Below are positions 26,419-35,145 of a stretch of 64,000 nt of DNA, piece after piece (the stretch's first letter is position 1; each line of letters opens with the position of its first letter). The stretch spans positions 3,782,001-3,846,000 of the forward strand of contig NZ_CP099489.1 in the NCBI RefSeq assembly GCF_023923225.1. The letters are read 5' to 3'. Both the position numbers and the translations under genes were made by a program. The notes below the pieces were generated by a model. That model ran no database searches, was not told the origin of the DNA, and saw only the letters and a list, made by a program, of their open reading frames with translations. This DNA comes from Ornithinimicrobium faecis (lineage in GTDB: Bacteria; Actinomycetota; Actinomycetes; Actinomycetales; Dermatophilaceae).

Positions 26419-29012
26419 CCACCGGGTCACCTCTCCCGCAGGGACTCCCGGGCGTTGACCCGGCCTGGTCCCGCACCGTCCTGGCCCCGGATGCCGAGGG
26501 CACCTCGCGCACCTGGCACGTGCTGGACAACGGTCCGCAGCTTGACGCCGCTGGCACCGCCGTCGAGCACACCCTGCTCTGCGTGCACGGCAACCCGACC
26601 TGGTCCTATCTCTGGCGCCGGGTGATCGCTGCTGCCCCGCAGGGATGGCGGGTCGTGGCGGTCGACCACCTCGGGATGGGCTTTTCGGAGCGCACAGAAA
26701 CCCCCCGGACTCTCGGTCAGCGTGTCGCGGATCTTGGCCAACTGACCGCAGAGCTCGGGATCGATGGCCCGGTCTCCACGCTGGCCCACGACTGGGGGGG
26801 CCCGATCAGCCTCGGCTGGGCTCTCGCCCACCGTGACCAGGTGCAGCAGGTCGTCCTCACCAACACCGCCGTGCACCAGCCGGAGGGCTCACCCCTGCCC
26901 AGCGCCATCGCCGCCGTGCGCACACCGCCGCTGCTCGACCTGATCACCCACCGCACTCCGGGTTTCGTCTGGGCCGCCACTGCGACCTGCCGCCCGGCGC
27001 TGCCCAAGACGGTCCGCGACGCTTTCGCAGTCCCCTATGCCTCACCCGAGCGTCGGACCGCGGTGCGGGACTTCGTGGCGGACATCCCGATCTCGCCCCG
27101 ACACCCCAGCACCCCGGCGCTCACCGAGATCGCCGAGGGCCTCGGCGGTCTGGCGCACGTGCCGGTCCTGATGGTGTGGGGCCTGCGGGACCCGGTGTTC
27201 TCCGGTCGCTATCTGGCTGACCTGCAGCGCCGCCTGCCCCACGCGGACGTGCACACCTATCCGGACGCTTCGCACCTGCCGCTGGAGGACCGACCCGAGG
27301 GCGTCGCCCTCATCTGGGACTGGCTCACCAACCGGCCGGACGAGGTGGCTGCCGACCCCTCGCAGTGGGTGCCGATCCAGATCGACGTGACCGCGCCGGA
27401 GCGCACCGCGATCGTGGAGCTGTCCGGCAACGGCGGCCACATCACCTTTGGCGCGCTGGCCGAGCGCGTCGAGCACCTGGCTCGAGGTCTGCACGGCCGT
27501 GGGGTGCGCCGCGGCCAGCGGGTTGCCCTGCTCGTCAAACCCGGGATCGACCTGACCACCGTGCTGTATGCCGTGTGGCGCCTGGGTGCCATCGCCGTGG
27601 TCGCCGACGCCGGCCTGGGGCGGCGACGCCTGGGCGCAGCACTGCGTGGTGCAGCACCGGACCACGTGATCGGCTTCCCCGCAGCACGGGCCCTGGTCCT
27701 GGCAGCCGGCATCCCGGGCCAGTGGATCCGCCTCGGCCCTGAGGACGTGTCGTTGCTGCTCGCCGAGGGCGTGGGCCACCAGCCCAGCCCGGGCGAGCTG
27801 ATCAGTCCCACCGCCGAGCTCGATCTCGATGGGGCCATCCTGTTCACGTCCGGCGCCACCGGGCCGCCCAAGGGTGTGGTCTACACCCGCCGCCAGGTTG
27901 GGGCCCAGGTTGCCCTGCTCCGGGACGGCTTCAACCTCCGACCCGGTGAGCGCTTCGTGGCCGCCTTCGCACCGTTCGCGCTCTATGGTCCGGCCCTGGG
28001 CCTGACCTCAGCCGTCCCGGACATGGACGTCACAGCACCCGACACGCTGACCGCAGCGACCCTGGCCGACGCCGTCGAGGCAGTGGACGCGAGCATCGTG
28101 TTTGCCTCTCCCGCAGCACTGTCCAACATCATCGACACCTCCGACGAGCTCTCCGAGACGCAGCGCGAGCAGCTGCGCCGACCCGAGTTGGTGCTGTCGG
28201 CCGGCGCCCCGGTCCCGGCAGACCTGCTGCGCCGGGTCAAGGACCTGCTGCCCGCCGCCACGACCCAGACGCCCTATGGCATGACGGAGGCGCTGCCGGT
28301 CGCCACGCTCGACCCGACGAGCCTGGACCCCAGCGATCCGGCTGACCGCCAGGCCGGGGTCTGTGTCGGTGTGCCGCTGCAGGGGGTCACCGTGCGCCTC
28401 GCGCCGGTGCACGCCGACGGGAGCACGTCCGAGGAGCTCAGCACCGCCACCGGCGAGCTCGGCGAGATCGTGGTCCGGGCCCCGCACGTCAAGGACCGCT
28501 ATGACCGGCTCTGGGGCACCCAACGGGCCAGCGCGCGACCGGCCGGGTGGCACCGCACGGGAGACGTGGGTCACCTGGACGACCAAGGCCGGGTCTGGGT
28601 CGAGGGCCGGCTCGCCCATGTCATCACCACCGCCGAGGGCCCCGTCGCCCCGTATGCCGTGGAGTCGGCCATCGAGTCCGTCCCCGGAGTGCGCCGGGCC
28701 GCCGTCGTCGGTGTCGGCCCCGTCGGCACCCAGCAGGTCGTCGCGATCGTCGTGCCGCAGGGCGCGAACGCACGCGGCCGCCAGCGGGACACCACCGTGC
28801 CCGCTGACGTGGCCGCCCGGGTCCGGGAGGTCGCCGGGGTGCCCGTCGCGGCGGTGCTGCGCAAGGACTGGCTGCCCGTCGACATACGGCATGCCGCCAA
28901 GGTCGACCGGACCGAGCTCGCCCGCTGGGCCACCGCCCTGCTGCACGGCAGCCAGGTCGCGCGCGAGGCTTTCCGCCGGCACCCGAGGGCGCCGTTTCGT
29001 CGGAGTCGTTGA
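26415..29012 (+). CDS. oleBC: OleBC fusion: beta-lactone decarboxylase and beta-lactone synthetase
   Basis: The 865-residue protein joins an alpha/beta hydrolase (about 1-310) to an AMP-dependent ligase-type enzyme (about 330-865). The OleB part has HGNPTWSYLWR and the haloalkane-dehalogenase-like nucleophile Asp126 in AHDWGG, with ASHLPLED as the His segment. The OleC part has FTSGATGPPKG, TPYGMTEALP, the TGDVGHLDDQGR motif and a late AAKVDRTEL Lys. OleC converts the beta-hydroxy acid to a beta-lactone and OleB turns that into the cis-olefin. Fused OleBC is known from actinobacteria. The GTG at 26415 overlaps the oleA stop (GTGA). Confidence 0.92.
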   Translation: MTTGSPLPQGLPGVDPAWSRTVLAPDAEGTSRTWHVLDNGPQLDAAGTAVEHTLLCVHGNPTWSYLWRRVIAAAPQGWRVVAVDHLGMGFSERTETPRTLGQRVADLGQLTAELGIDGPVSTLAHDWGGPISLGWALAHRDQVQQVVLTNTAVHQPEGSPLPSAIAAVRTPPLLDLITHRTPGFVWAATATCRPALPKTVRDAFAVPYASPERRTAVRDFVADIPISPRHPSTPALTEIAEGLGGLAHVPVLMVWGLRDPVFSGRYLADLQRRLPHADVHTYPDASHLPLEDRPEGVALIWDWLTNRPDEVAADPSQWVPIQIDVTAPERTAIVELSGNGGHITFGALAERVEHLARGLHGRGVRRGQRVALLVKPGIDLTTVLYAVWRLGAIAVVADAGLGRRRLGAALRGAAPDHVIGFPAARALVLAAGIPGQWIRLGPEDVSLLLAEGVGHQPSPGELISPTAELDLDGAILFTSGATGPPKGVVYTRRQVGAQVALLRDGFNLRPGERFVAAFAPFALYGPALGLTSAVPDMDVTAPDTLTAATLADAVEAVDASIVFASPAALSNIIDTSDELSETQREQLRRPELVLSAGAPVPADLLRRVKDLLPAATTQTPYGMTEALPVATLDPTSLDPSDPADRQAGVCVGVPLQGVTVRLAPVHADGSTSEELSTATGELGEIVVRAPHVKDRYDRLWGTQRASARPAGWHRTGDVGHLDDQGRVWVEGRLAHVITTAEGPVAPYAVESAIESVPGVRRAAVVGVGPVGTQQVVAIVVPQGANARGRQRDTTVPADVAARVREVAGVPVAAVLRKDWLPVDIRHAAKVDRTELARWATALLHGSQVAREAFRRHPRAPFRRSR

Positions 29013-29064
29013 TGCAGACAGACCCGTTGCGCCCAGAGTCGTTGCCCCGCACCGGGGGTCACTA

Positions 29065-30096
29065 ATGCGTTTCCTGGTGACCGGCGCCAGCGGCATGCTC
29101 GGACGCGCCGTCGCGGACACCCTCGCCGAGCGCGGCGAGGACGTGACCGTGTTGCAGCGACGGCCGTCGGGCAGCCCCCACCACGAGGTGCTCGGTGACG
29201 TCGCCGACCCGATCGCTGTGCAGGCGGCGGTGGACGGACAGGACGCGGTGATCCACCTCGCGGCCAAGGTCAACGTGGTGGGCGCGTGGGAGGACTATCG
29301 CCGCACCAATATCGAGGGCACCCGCGCCCTGGTGGAGGCCTCGCGAGCCGGCTCCGTGCAGCGCTTCGTGCAGGTCTCCTCGCCCTCGGTCGCGCACGCT
29401 GGCGACTCCCTGGCAGGCGTGGGCGCCGGGCCAGCCGACCCCGAGCGGGCGCGCGGCAACTATGCCCGCAGCAAGGCGGCCGCGGAGCTGATCGCCCTGG
29501 GCTCGGACGGTCCAGACCTGACCGTGACCGCGGTGCGCCCCCACCTGGTGTGGGGCCCTGGGGACACCCAGCTGATCGGGCGGATCCTGCAGCGCGCCAA
29601 GGCCGGTCGGCTGCCGATCCTGGGGCGCGGCACGAGCCTGGTCGACACGACCTATGTGACCAACGCGGCGGACGCCATTGTCGCTGCCCTCGACCGGGCC
29701 GAGGAGGCTCGTGGGCGGGCCCTGGTCGTGACCAACGGGGAACCGCGGCCCATCGGTGAATTGATCAGCGACATCTGCCGCGCCGGTGGGGCACCTCCCC
29801 CGCGTCTGCGCATCCCGGCTCGGGCTGCCTGGGCCGCCGGTGCCGCCGTCGAGGGCGTCATGGCCCTGTCGCACGTGCTCCCCGGGGTGCCCCCGATGAC
29901 CGAGCCGCCCCTGACCCGATTCCTGGCCGAGCAGCTGTCGACCGCGCACTGGTTTGACCAGCGCGAGACGCGCCAGGTCCTGGACTGGACACCACGGGTG
30001 AGCCTGGCCGAGGGGCTCGAGCTGCTGGCCGAGGCGACTGCAGCAGAGCAAGAATCGACAGACCACGAATCGGCACAGGGCACCACCTCCCAGTAG
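29065..30096 (+). CDS. oleD: OleD, NADPH-dependent 2-alkyl-3-keto acid reductase
   Basis: The 343-residue extended short-chain dehydrogenase reduces the OleA beta-keto acid to the beta-hydroxy acid used by OleC. It has the dinucleotide motif TGASGMLG at 6-13, a Ser in VSSPSVAH near 115 and the catalytic Tyr/Lys in NYARSK near 132. Length matches OleD (about 330-390). The ATG at 29065 is preceded by GGGGG. The gene lies 52 bp after oleBC on the same strand, so the pathway is complete: OleA, OleD, OleC and OleB. Confidence 0.9.
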   Translation: MRFLVTGASGMLGRAVADTLAERGEDVTVLQRRPSGSPHHEVLGDVADPIAVQAAVDGQDAVIHLAAKVNVVGAWEDYRRTNIEGTRALVEASRAGSVQRFVQVSSPSVAHAGDSLAGVGAGPADPERARGNYARSKAAAELIALGSDGPDLTVTAVRPHLVWGPGDTQLIGRILQRAKAGRLPILGRGTSLVDTTYVTNAADAIVAALDRAEEARGRALVVTNGEPRPIGELISDICRAGGAPPPRLRIPARAAWAAGAAVEGVMALSHVLPGVPPMTEPPLTRFLAEQLSTAHWFDQRETRQVLDWTPRVSLAEGLELLAEATAAEQESTDHESAQGTTSQ

Positions 30097-30143
30097 CGTG
30101 GGTCGCACCGGGTGGCGACGAGACGAGGGACTGGGGCTGAGGC

Positions 30144-31304
30144 ATGAGCAGGGCATCGCGCGCACGTCGGGCCGCCTCTGCGGCGGCCTATGGCGGCGGT
30201 GGGGTGGCCATCGCTGGTCTCGCGGGCTGGGCCCTGCTGCAGGCTGAGGTGCAGATCGCCAAGCGGGTCATCGGTGACGGCCCCGGAGTCTCCCAGAAGC
30301 ACGAGGGCACCTATGGCGCGGGTATTGGTGAGGCACACCGGATCCTGGTCCTGGGTGACAGCACGGCCGCGGGTGTTGGGGCGAGTCGGCCCGAGGAGGC
30401 GATCGGCTCCATCATCGCCACCGGCGTCGCCGCCCTGAGCGGGCGTCCCGTCGAGTTGCGCAATGCCTCTCGCAGTGGCGCCACCTCCCCGCAGTTGCTC
30501 GGTCAGCTCGAGCGCGGACTCGCCGACATGCCTGATCCCGAGGTCGTGATCATCATGATCGGCGCCAACGACGTCAAGGAGCGCATCGACCGCGCGGGGT
30601 CGGTCCGGGCGCTGAGCGAGACGGTGACCCGCCTGGTCGGCCTGGGTGCCGGAGTCGTAGTGGGCACCTGCCCCGATCTCGGCACGGTCCGGCCCATCCC
30701 CCAGCCGCTGCGTGCGCTGGTCCAGCGCTGGAGCCGCGACCTGGCGGCAGCACAGACGGTGGCCGTCGTCGAGGCCGGCGGTCGGACCGTGTCCACCGGT
30801 GACATGCTCGGCCCATCGTTTCGGGAGTCGCCGGCCCAGATGTTCAGCCCGGACGGGCTGCACCCGTCCTCAGCTGGCTACGCACGCGCTGCGGCCGCCC
30901 TGTTGCCCAGCGTCATGGATGCCCTCGGGCTGCGCACCCTCGACACCGACCGCACTCCCGATCACCGCCGCGGCGAGCACGTGGAGCCCCTCGCCGAGGC
31001 CGCGCAGCGCGCCGTCCTCGACCCGGGCAGCGAGGTCAGCGCCGTGGACGTGGACGGCCGCTCCCGCGGAGAGCGCGGGCGCTGGGCCCAGCTGCTCCGA
31101 CGGCACCGCAACACCGACGCGCCTCGCCGCGAACCCGCCCCCGACACGGATACAGACGCGGACACTGCCCCGGACAGCGACGCAGACACGGACCCGGCCC
31201 AGGCGGCCCCGGCGACCGCTGCCGACTCTGAGGCAGTCCCCGACCGTGACCTGGCACCCACTGACGGGGCTGACGCACCGACCCACCCGGACGCCACCAC
31301 CTGA
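30144..31304 (+). CDS. SGNH/GDSL hydrolase with N-terminal anchor and acidic tail
   Basis: The 386-residue protein has a short hydrophobic N-terminal segment (about 14-33, probably an uncleaved anchor) and an SGNH fold. Visible motifs are LVLGDSTAAG (catalytic Ser near 72), a Gly in RNASRSG, GANDVKE and DGLHPSSAG (Asp/His near 236-239). The last 90 residues are Asp/Ala/Pro-rich with DTDTDAD repeats and are probably disordered. These enzymes are esterases or deacetylases; the substrate is unknown. It follows oleD by 47 bp and may be co-transcribed with the olefin genes. Confidence 0.83.
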   Translation: MSRASRARRAASAAAYGGGGVAIAGLAGWALLQAEVQIAKRVIGDGPGVSQKHEGTYGAGIGEAHRILVLGDSTAAGVGASRPEEAIGSIIATGVAALSGRPVELRNASRSGATSPQLLGQLERGLADMPDPEVVIIMIGANDVKERIDRAGSVRALSETVTRLVGLGAGVVVGTCPDLGTVRPIPQPLRALVQRWSRDLAAAQTVAVVEAGGRTVSTGDMLGPSFRESPAQMFSPDGLHPSSAGYARAAAALLPSVMDALGLRTLDTDRTPDHRRGEHVEPLAEAAQRAVLDPGSEVSAVDVDGRSRGERGRWAQLLRRHRNTDAPRREPAPDTDTDADTAPDSDADTDPAQAAPATAADSEAVPDRDLAPTDGADAPTHPDATT

Positions 31305-31405
31305 CCCACGCCACGGCATACGCACTGTGCTGTCTGTGGTTAGAGTGGACCCTGGTGTGCCGGGAAGTCTGGTCGGCGTGATGCCACCGACCCCAGGAGA
31401 CACCG

Positions 31406-32782
31406 ATGTCTGATCACCAGGACACCCCTTCGCCGCCCGCACACACGACGCTGGGGCGGGGCACTCACTCCGAGGTCGTTCGCATCGGCAGCTTGCTCCG
31501 CAAGGAGACGGTCGGCGGCATGCTGCTGGTCGGTGCCGCCCTCGTCGCGATCGTCTGGGCCAACTCACCCTTCGCCGACAGCTATTTCGCGATCCGCGAC
31601 GTCGAGTTCGGCTATGAGCCCTGGCACCTGAAGCTGAGCATCGGTGCGTGGGCCGCCGACGGGTTGTTGGCGATCTTCTTCTTCATGGTGGGGCTGGAAC
31701 TCAAACGCGAGATCATGATCGGCGACCTGCGCCAGTGGGACAAGGCCATCGTGCCTGTTGCGGCAGCCTTCGGCGGCGTCGCGGTCCCCGCCCTGATCTA
31801 TCTGGCGATCAACTGGGGTGACTCCGCGGCCACCCAGGGCTGGGCGATCCCGACCGCGACGGACATCGCCTTCGCGGTGGCGGTGCTGGCCATCATCGGT
31901 TCGCACCTGCCGCCGGCGCTGCGGATCTTCCTGCTGACGCTGGCGGTCGTCGACGATCTCATCGCGATCCTGATCATCGCTCTCGTCTATTCCTCTGGCA
32001 TCAGCATGTCGATGCTGTTGTGGTCTCTGATCCCCCTGTCGGCCTATGCGCTGCTCGCTCGGCGACAGCGACCTCTCTTCCGCACCGGTCACATGGCAGC
32101 CTGGCTGCTGCTGCTGCCCATCGGCATCGCCTTCTGGGCCCTGGTCCATGCGTCTGGCATCCACGCGACCATCGCCGGGGTCATTCTCGGCTTCACGATC
32201 CCAGCACGGACGCGCGCGGACCGGGGCGAGCCGGACGGCGACAGGCACCACGGGCTGGCCGAGATCTTCGAGCACCGCATCCGGCCTCTTTCCGCCGGCT
32301 TCGCGGTCCCGGTCTTTGCCTTCTTCTCCGCGGGCGTCGCGATCGGGGGGGTGGAGGGTCTCACCACGGCCCTCGGCTCAACGGTGACGATTGGCATCGT
32401 GGCCGGACTCGTGGTCGGGAAGATTATCGGCATCACGGGGGTCACCTTCCTGGTCACCAAGGTCACCCGCTCTCGGCTCGACCCCTCCCTGCGCTGGATC
32501 GACGTCATCGGTGTGGCCGGACTCGCCGGCATCGGCTTCACCGTGTCGCTGCTCGTGGCCGAGCTCAGTTTTGGGATCGGCACCGAGCTGGGCGACAAGG
32601 CCAAGGTCGGGATCTTCGTTGCCTCGCTGCTCGCGGCGATCATCGGCTCGATCGTGCTGAGCTCCCGCAACCGCTACTACGCCAAGCTTGAGGCCGCGGA
32701 CGCGGTCGACGCCGACCAGGATGGCGTCCCGGACATCTACGAGACTGACACGCATGACTCGGGCAGCACCACGCGAGACTGA
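31406..32782 (+). CDS. nhaA: Na+/H+ antiporter NhaA
   Basis: The 458-residue antiporter exports Na+ in exchange for H+ across the plasma membrane. Family landmarks are FFFMVGLELKREI, PTATDIAFAVAVL and LAVVDDLIAI, with the two Asp residues of the ion site, and 11-12 predicted helices. The ATG has AGGAGA upstream. The C-terminal 30 residues, after the last helix, are acidic and contain DADQDGVPD, which matches the D-x-D-x-D-G-x-x-D thrombospondin-3 calcium-binding loop. That tail is not usual for NhaA. Confidence 0.94.
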   Translation: MSDHQDTPSPPAHTTLGRGTHSEVVRIGSLLRKETVGGMLLVGAALVAIVWANSPFADSYFAIRDVEFGYEPWHLKLSIGAWAADGLLAIFFFMVGLELKREIMIGDLRQWDKAIVPVAAAFGGVAVPALIYLAINWGDSAATQGWAIPTATDIAFAVAVLAIIGSHLPPALRIFLLTLAVVDDLIAILIIALVYSSGISMSMLLWSLIPLSAYALLARRQRPLFRTGHMAAWLLLLPIGIAFWALVHASGIHATIAGVILGFTIPARTRADRGEPDGDRHHGLAEIFEHRIRPLSAGFAVPVFAFFSAGVAIGGVEGLTTALGSTVTIGIVAGLVVGKIIGITGVTFLVTKVTRSRLDPSLRWIDVIGVAGLAGIGFTVSLLVAELSFGIGTELGDKAKVGIFVASLLAAIIGSIVLSSRNRYYAKLEAADAVDADQDGVPDIYETDTHDSGSTTRD

Positions 32783-32786
32783 GGCC

Positions 32787-33392
32787 ATGACTGACGACCT
32801 GGTGACCGCCCCGTGGGATCCCTTGTCCCCGAGTGAGGTCGCGGGACTGATGGCTCGGACCGACCGGCCGTGGTTGATCGCCGGCGGTCACGCCATCGAC
32901 CTGTTCGTCGGGCGCACGACCCGGGCGCATGCCGACATCGACGTGCTCCTGCTCCGGCGGGACCAGCAGGCTGTGCACGAGGTCCTGCCCGGCTGGGAGA
33001 TCTACGCGGCGGAGCCACCCGGACAGCTCCGTCGTTGGCTCCCCGACGAGACATTGCCGACCGGGGTGCACGACATCTGGTGCCGCCCCGGTGCCGACTC
33101 CCCCTGGCGAGTGCAGTTCATGCTCGACGAGGCCGAGGGCGACGAGTGGATCTCCCGACGCAACGCACAGGTGCGGCGTCCGCTCGGTGAGCTACGGCAT
33201 ACGTCTGCCTCTGGTCTGCCGTTCCTCGCGCCCGAGGTGCAGCTGTTCTATAAGGCGCGTGGCCGCCGACCCAAGGACGAGCAGGACCTGGAGACCGTGC
33301 TGCCCCACCTGTCCGGTGATCAGCGGGCCTGGCTCCGCGAGGCCCTCACCCTGGCGCACCCGGACCATCCCTGGCTGAGCCGCCTCGGGTGA
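32787..33392 (+). CDS. Aminoglycoside-2''-adenylyltransferase-like nucleotidyltransferase
   Basis: The 201-residue protein has the minimal nucleotidyltransferase core WLIAGGHAIDLFVG followed by HADIDVLL (two Asp of the metal site, near 45-51). It continues with FLAPEVQLFYKAR and a segment DEQDLETVLPHL near 170. It resembles the ANT(2'')/PF10706 group found in many actinobacteria, most of which are not known to give drug resistance. The start at 32787 is 5 bp after the nhaA stop, so the two are probably co-transcribed. Resistance cannot be claimed. Confidence 0.72.
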   Translation: MTDDLVTAPWDPLSPSEVAGLMARTDRPWLIAGGHAIDLFVGRTTRAHADIDVLLLRRDQQAVHEVLPGWEIYAAEPPGQLRRWLPDETLPTGVHDIWCRPGADSPWRVQFMLDEAEGDEWISRRNAQVRRPLGELRHTSASGLPFLAPEVQLFYKARGRRPKDEQDLETVLPHLSGDQRAWLREALTLAHPDHPWLSRLG

Positions 33393-33509
33393 GTTGGGCG
33401 CCTGGGCCAGCTGTCGGCATACCAGAGCAGTTTGTCCCGGTGGGAGTCCGCTGACGGTCGATCAGGGCAGGCCTCCTAGACTCGGCAGCACCGACTATCA
33501 GGAGGAACC

Positions 33510-34733
33510 ATGCCCGAGGCCGTCATCGTTGCCGCTGCCCGCACCCCGATCGGACGTGCTTTCAAGGGTTCGCTGACCACTGTCCGTCCCGACGACCTGG
33601 CCGCGGGCGTGATCCGCGCGGCTCTGGACCAGGTGCCGGAGCTCGACCCGACCACCATCGACGACCTGCACCTGGGCTGCGCCGAGCCGTGGGGTGAGCA
33701 CGGTCAGAACATGGCGCGCGTCGTCTCGGTGCTGCTCGGCCTGGACTCCCTGCCCGGCACCACGGTCAACCGGTTCTGCGCCTCCTCCGTCCAGACCACG
33801 CGCATGGCACTGCACGCCATCCGCGCTGGTGAGGGCGACGTGTTCATCAGCGCCGGCGTCGAGGCTGTGTCCCGCTATGCCGAGTTCTCCGGGGCCGGCG
33901 GCAGCAAGGAGGAGTGGCAGAACCCGAAGTTTGCCGACGCCATCGCCCGCAGCGCCAAGATCGCCGAGAGCAACCAGACCTGGACCGACCCGCGCGAGGA
34001 GGGTCTGCTGCCCGACATCTATCTCGCGATGGGCCAGACTGCCGAGAACGTCGCCACCTCCCGCGGGATCTCCCGCGAGCGTCAGGACGAGTGGGGCGTG
34101 ACCAGTCAGAACCGCGCCGAGGCAGCCATCAAGGCCGGTGTCTTCGAGCGGGAGATCGCCCCGGTGACCCTTGCCGATGGCACCGTGGTCAGCACCGACG
34201 ACGGCCCCCGCGCCGGCGTCACCCTGGAGAAGGTCTCCCAGCTCCAGCCGGTCTTCCGCGAGGACGGCACGGTCACCGCCGGCAACTGCTGCTCCCTCAA
34301 CGACGGCGCCGCCGCCCTGGTGATCATGAGCGACACCAAGGCCAAGGAGCTGGGGCTGACCCCGCTGGCCCGCGTCGTGTCCACCGGCGTCTCCGCCCTG
34401 TCCCCCGAGGTCATGGGCCTGGGCCCGGTCGAGGCCTCGAAGCAAGCACTGGCCCGCGCCGGCATGAGCATCGGCGACATGGACCTCTATGAGATCAACG
34501 AGGCCTTCGCCGCCCAGGTGCTCCCCAGCGCCGACGACCTCGGCATGGACTTCGACAAGCTCAACGTCCACGGCGGTGCGATCGCTCTGGGTCACCCGTT
34601 CGGCTCCACCGGCGCGCGCATCAGCACCACGCTGATCAATGCGCTGCGGACCCGTGACGGCCAGTTCGGCCTGGAGACGATGTGCGTCGGCGGAGGCCAG
34701 GGCATGGCCGTCATCCTCGAGCGGCTCAACTGA
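33510..34733 (+). CDS. Acetyl-CoA C-acyltransferase (thiolase)
   Basis: The 407-residue thiolase cleaves or forms 3-ketoacyl-CoA, most likely in beta-oxidation. The nucleophile Cys is in NRFCASSVQT near 91, the His is in HGGAIALGHPFGSTGAR near 360 and the second Cys in MCVGGGQGMA near 390. The ATG has an ideal AGGAGG. No hydroxyacyl-CoA dehydrogenase gene is adjacent. A GC-rich hairpin follows the stop codon. Confidence 0.93.
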   Translation: MPEAVIVAAARTPIGRAFKGSLTTVRPDDLAAGVIRAALDQVPELDPTTIDDLHLGCAEPWGEHGQNMARVVSVLLGLDSLPGTTVNRFCASSVQTTRMALHAIRAGEGDVFISAGVEAVSRYAEFSGAGGSKEEWQNPKFADAIARSAKIAESNQTWTDPREEGLLPDIYLAMGQTAENVATSRGISRERQDEWGVTSQNRAEAAIKAGVFEREIAPVTLADGTVVSTDDGPRAGVTLEKVSQLQPVFREDGTVTAGNCCSLNDGAAALVIMSDTKAKELGLTPLARVVSTGVSALSPEVMGLGPVEASKQALARAGMSIGDMDLYEINEAFAAQVLPSADDLGMDFDKLNVHGGAIALGHPFGSTGARISTTLINALRTRDGQFGLETMCVGGGQGMAVILERLN

Positions 34734-34751
34734 CCCACTCCTGATCGGCAC

Positions 34752-34782
34752 GGCGCCGGCATCCCCTCGGGGTGCCGGCGCC
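34752..34782 (+). terminator. Hairpin after the thiolase gene
   Basis: GGCGCCGGCA pairs with TGCCGGCGCC, with a further CCCC/GGGG inner stem, 18 bp past the thiolase stop. No T-tract follows, but position and stability suit a terminator. Confidence 0.6.
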
Positions 34783-35066
34783 GTCGTCTGTCCGTATGCC
34801 GAGGCTCACGTCTCCTCCCGGCTCCCCCACTGCGTGCGCTCGGCCTCGCGACCCAGGTTCGACCGCACGCGTAGGAGGCGAGCGGTCAGGTCAGGCCGTG
34901 GGTGCCGTGCAGGGGACCGTCAAGGCTTCATCCGCTCCCAGCCACCGTGACCTTTAACCGTCACCGATGCATGTCGGTGGTGGGTGGCAGTGTGGTTGCT
35001 GTCGGTGATTGTGCTCCAGGACCCGCCTCGCCTGTTGTCCACAGATCCGGAAAGCCATAGCATTCG
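34783..35066. other. Non-coding stretch before the HNH gene
   Basis: I see no credible gene here; short frames on both strands lack starts and homology features. The only notable item is a DnaA-box-like TTGTCCACA at 35035-35043. Together with flanking sites, the gene-free interval from the thiolase stop to the HNH start is about 410 bp. Confidence 0.6.
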
Positions 35067-35086
35067 TCGAACACGTGTGCTATTCT
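35067..35086 (+). promoter_or_regulatory. Partial LexA-like box and -10 element of the HNH gene
   Basis: TCGAACACGTGTGCTA (35067-35082) keeps the left half of the actinobacterial LexA consensus TCGAAC-N4-GTTCGA but matches the right half poorly. It overlaps TATTCT (35081-35086), a good -10 hexamer. Related DUF222/13E12 genes in mycobacteria carry SOS boxes, which supports the idea of damage induction. The site is degenerate, so confidence is low. Confidence 0.35.
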
Positions 35087-35145
35087 GGTGGTAGTTGGAC
35101 AGGCCGGGAACGCGACGATGCGATCGGGAGGGGGTGTTGGTGGTG

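Noticed and set aside
32787..33392. Aminoglycoside resistance gene
   Set aside because: The nucleotidyltransferase fold is shared by many non-resistance proteins and nothing here shows drug specificity.
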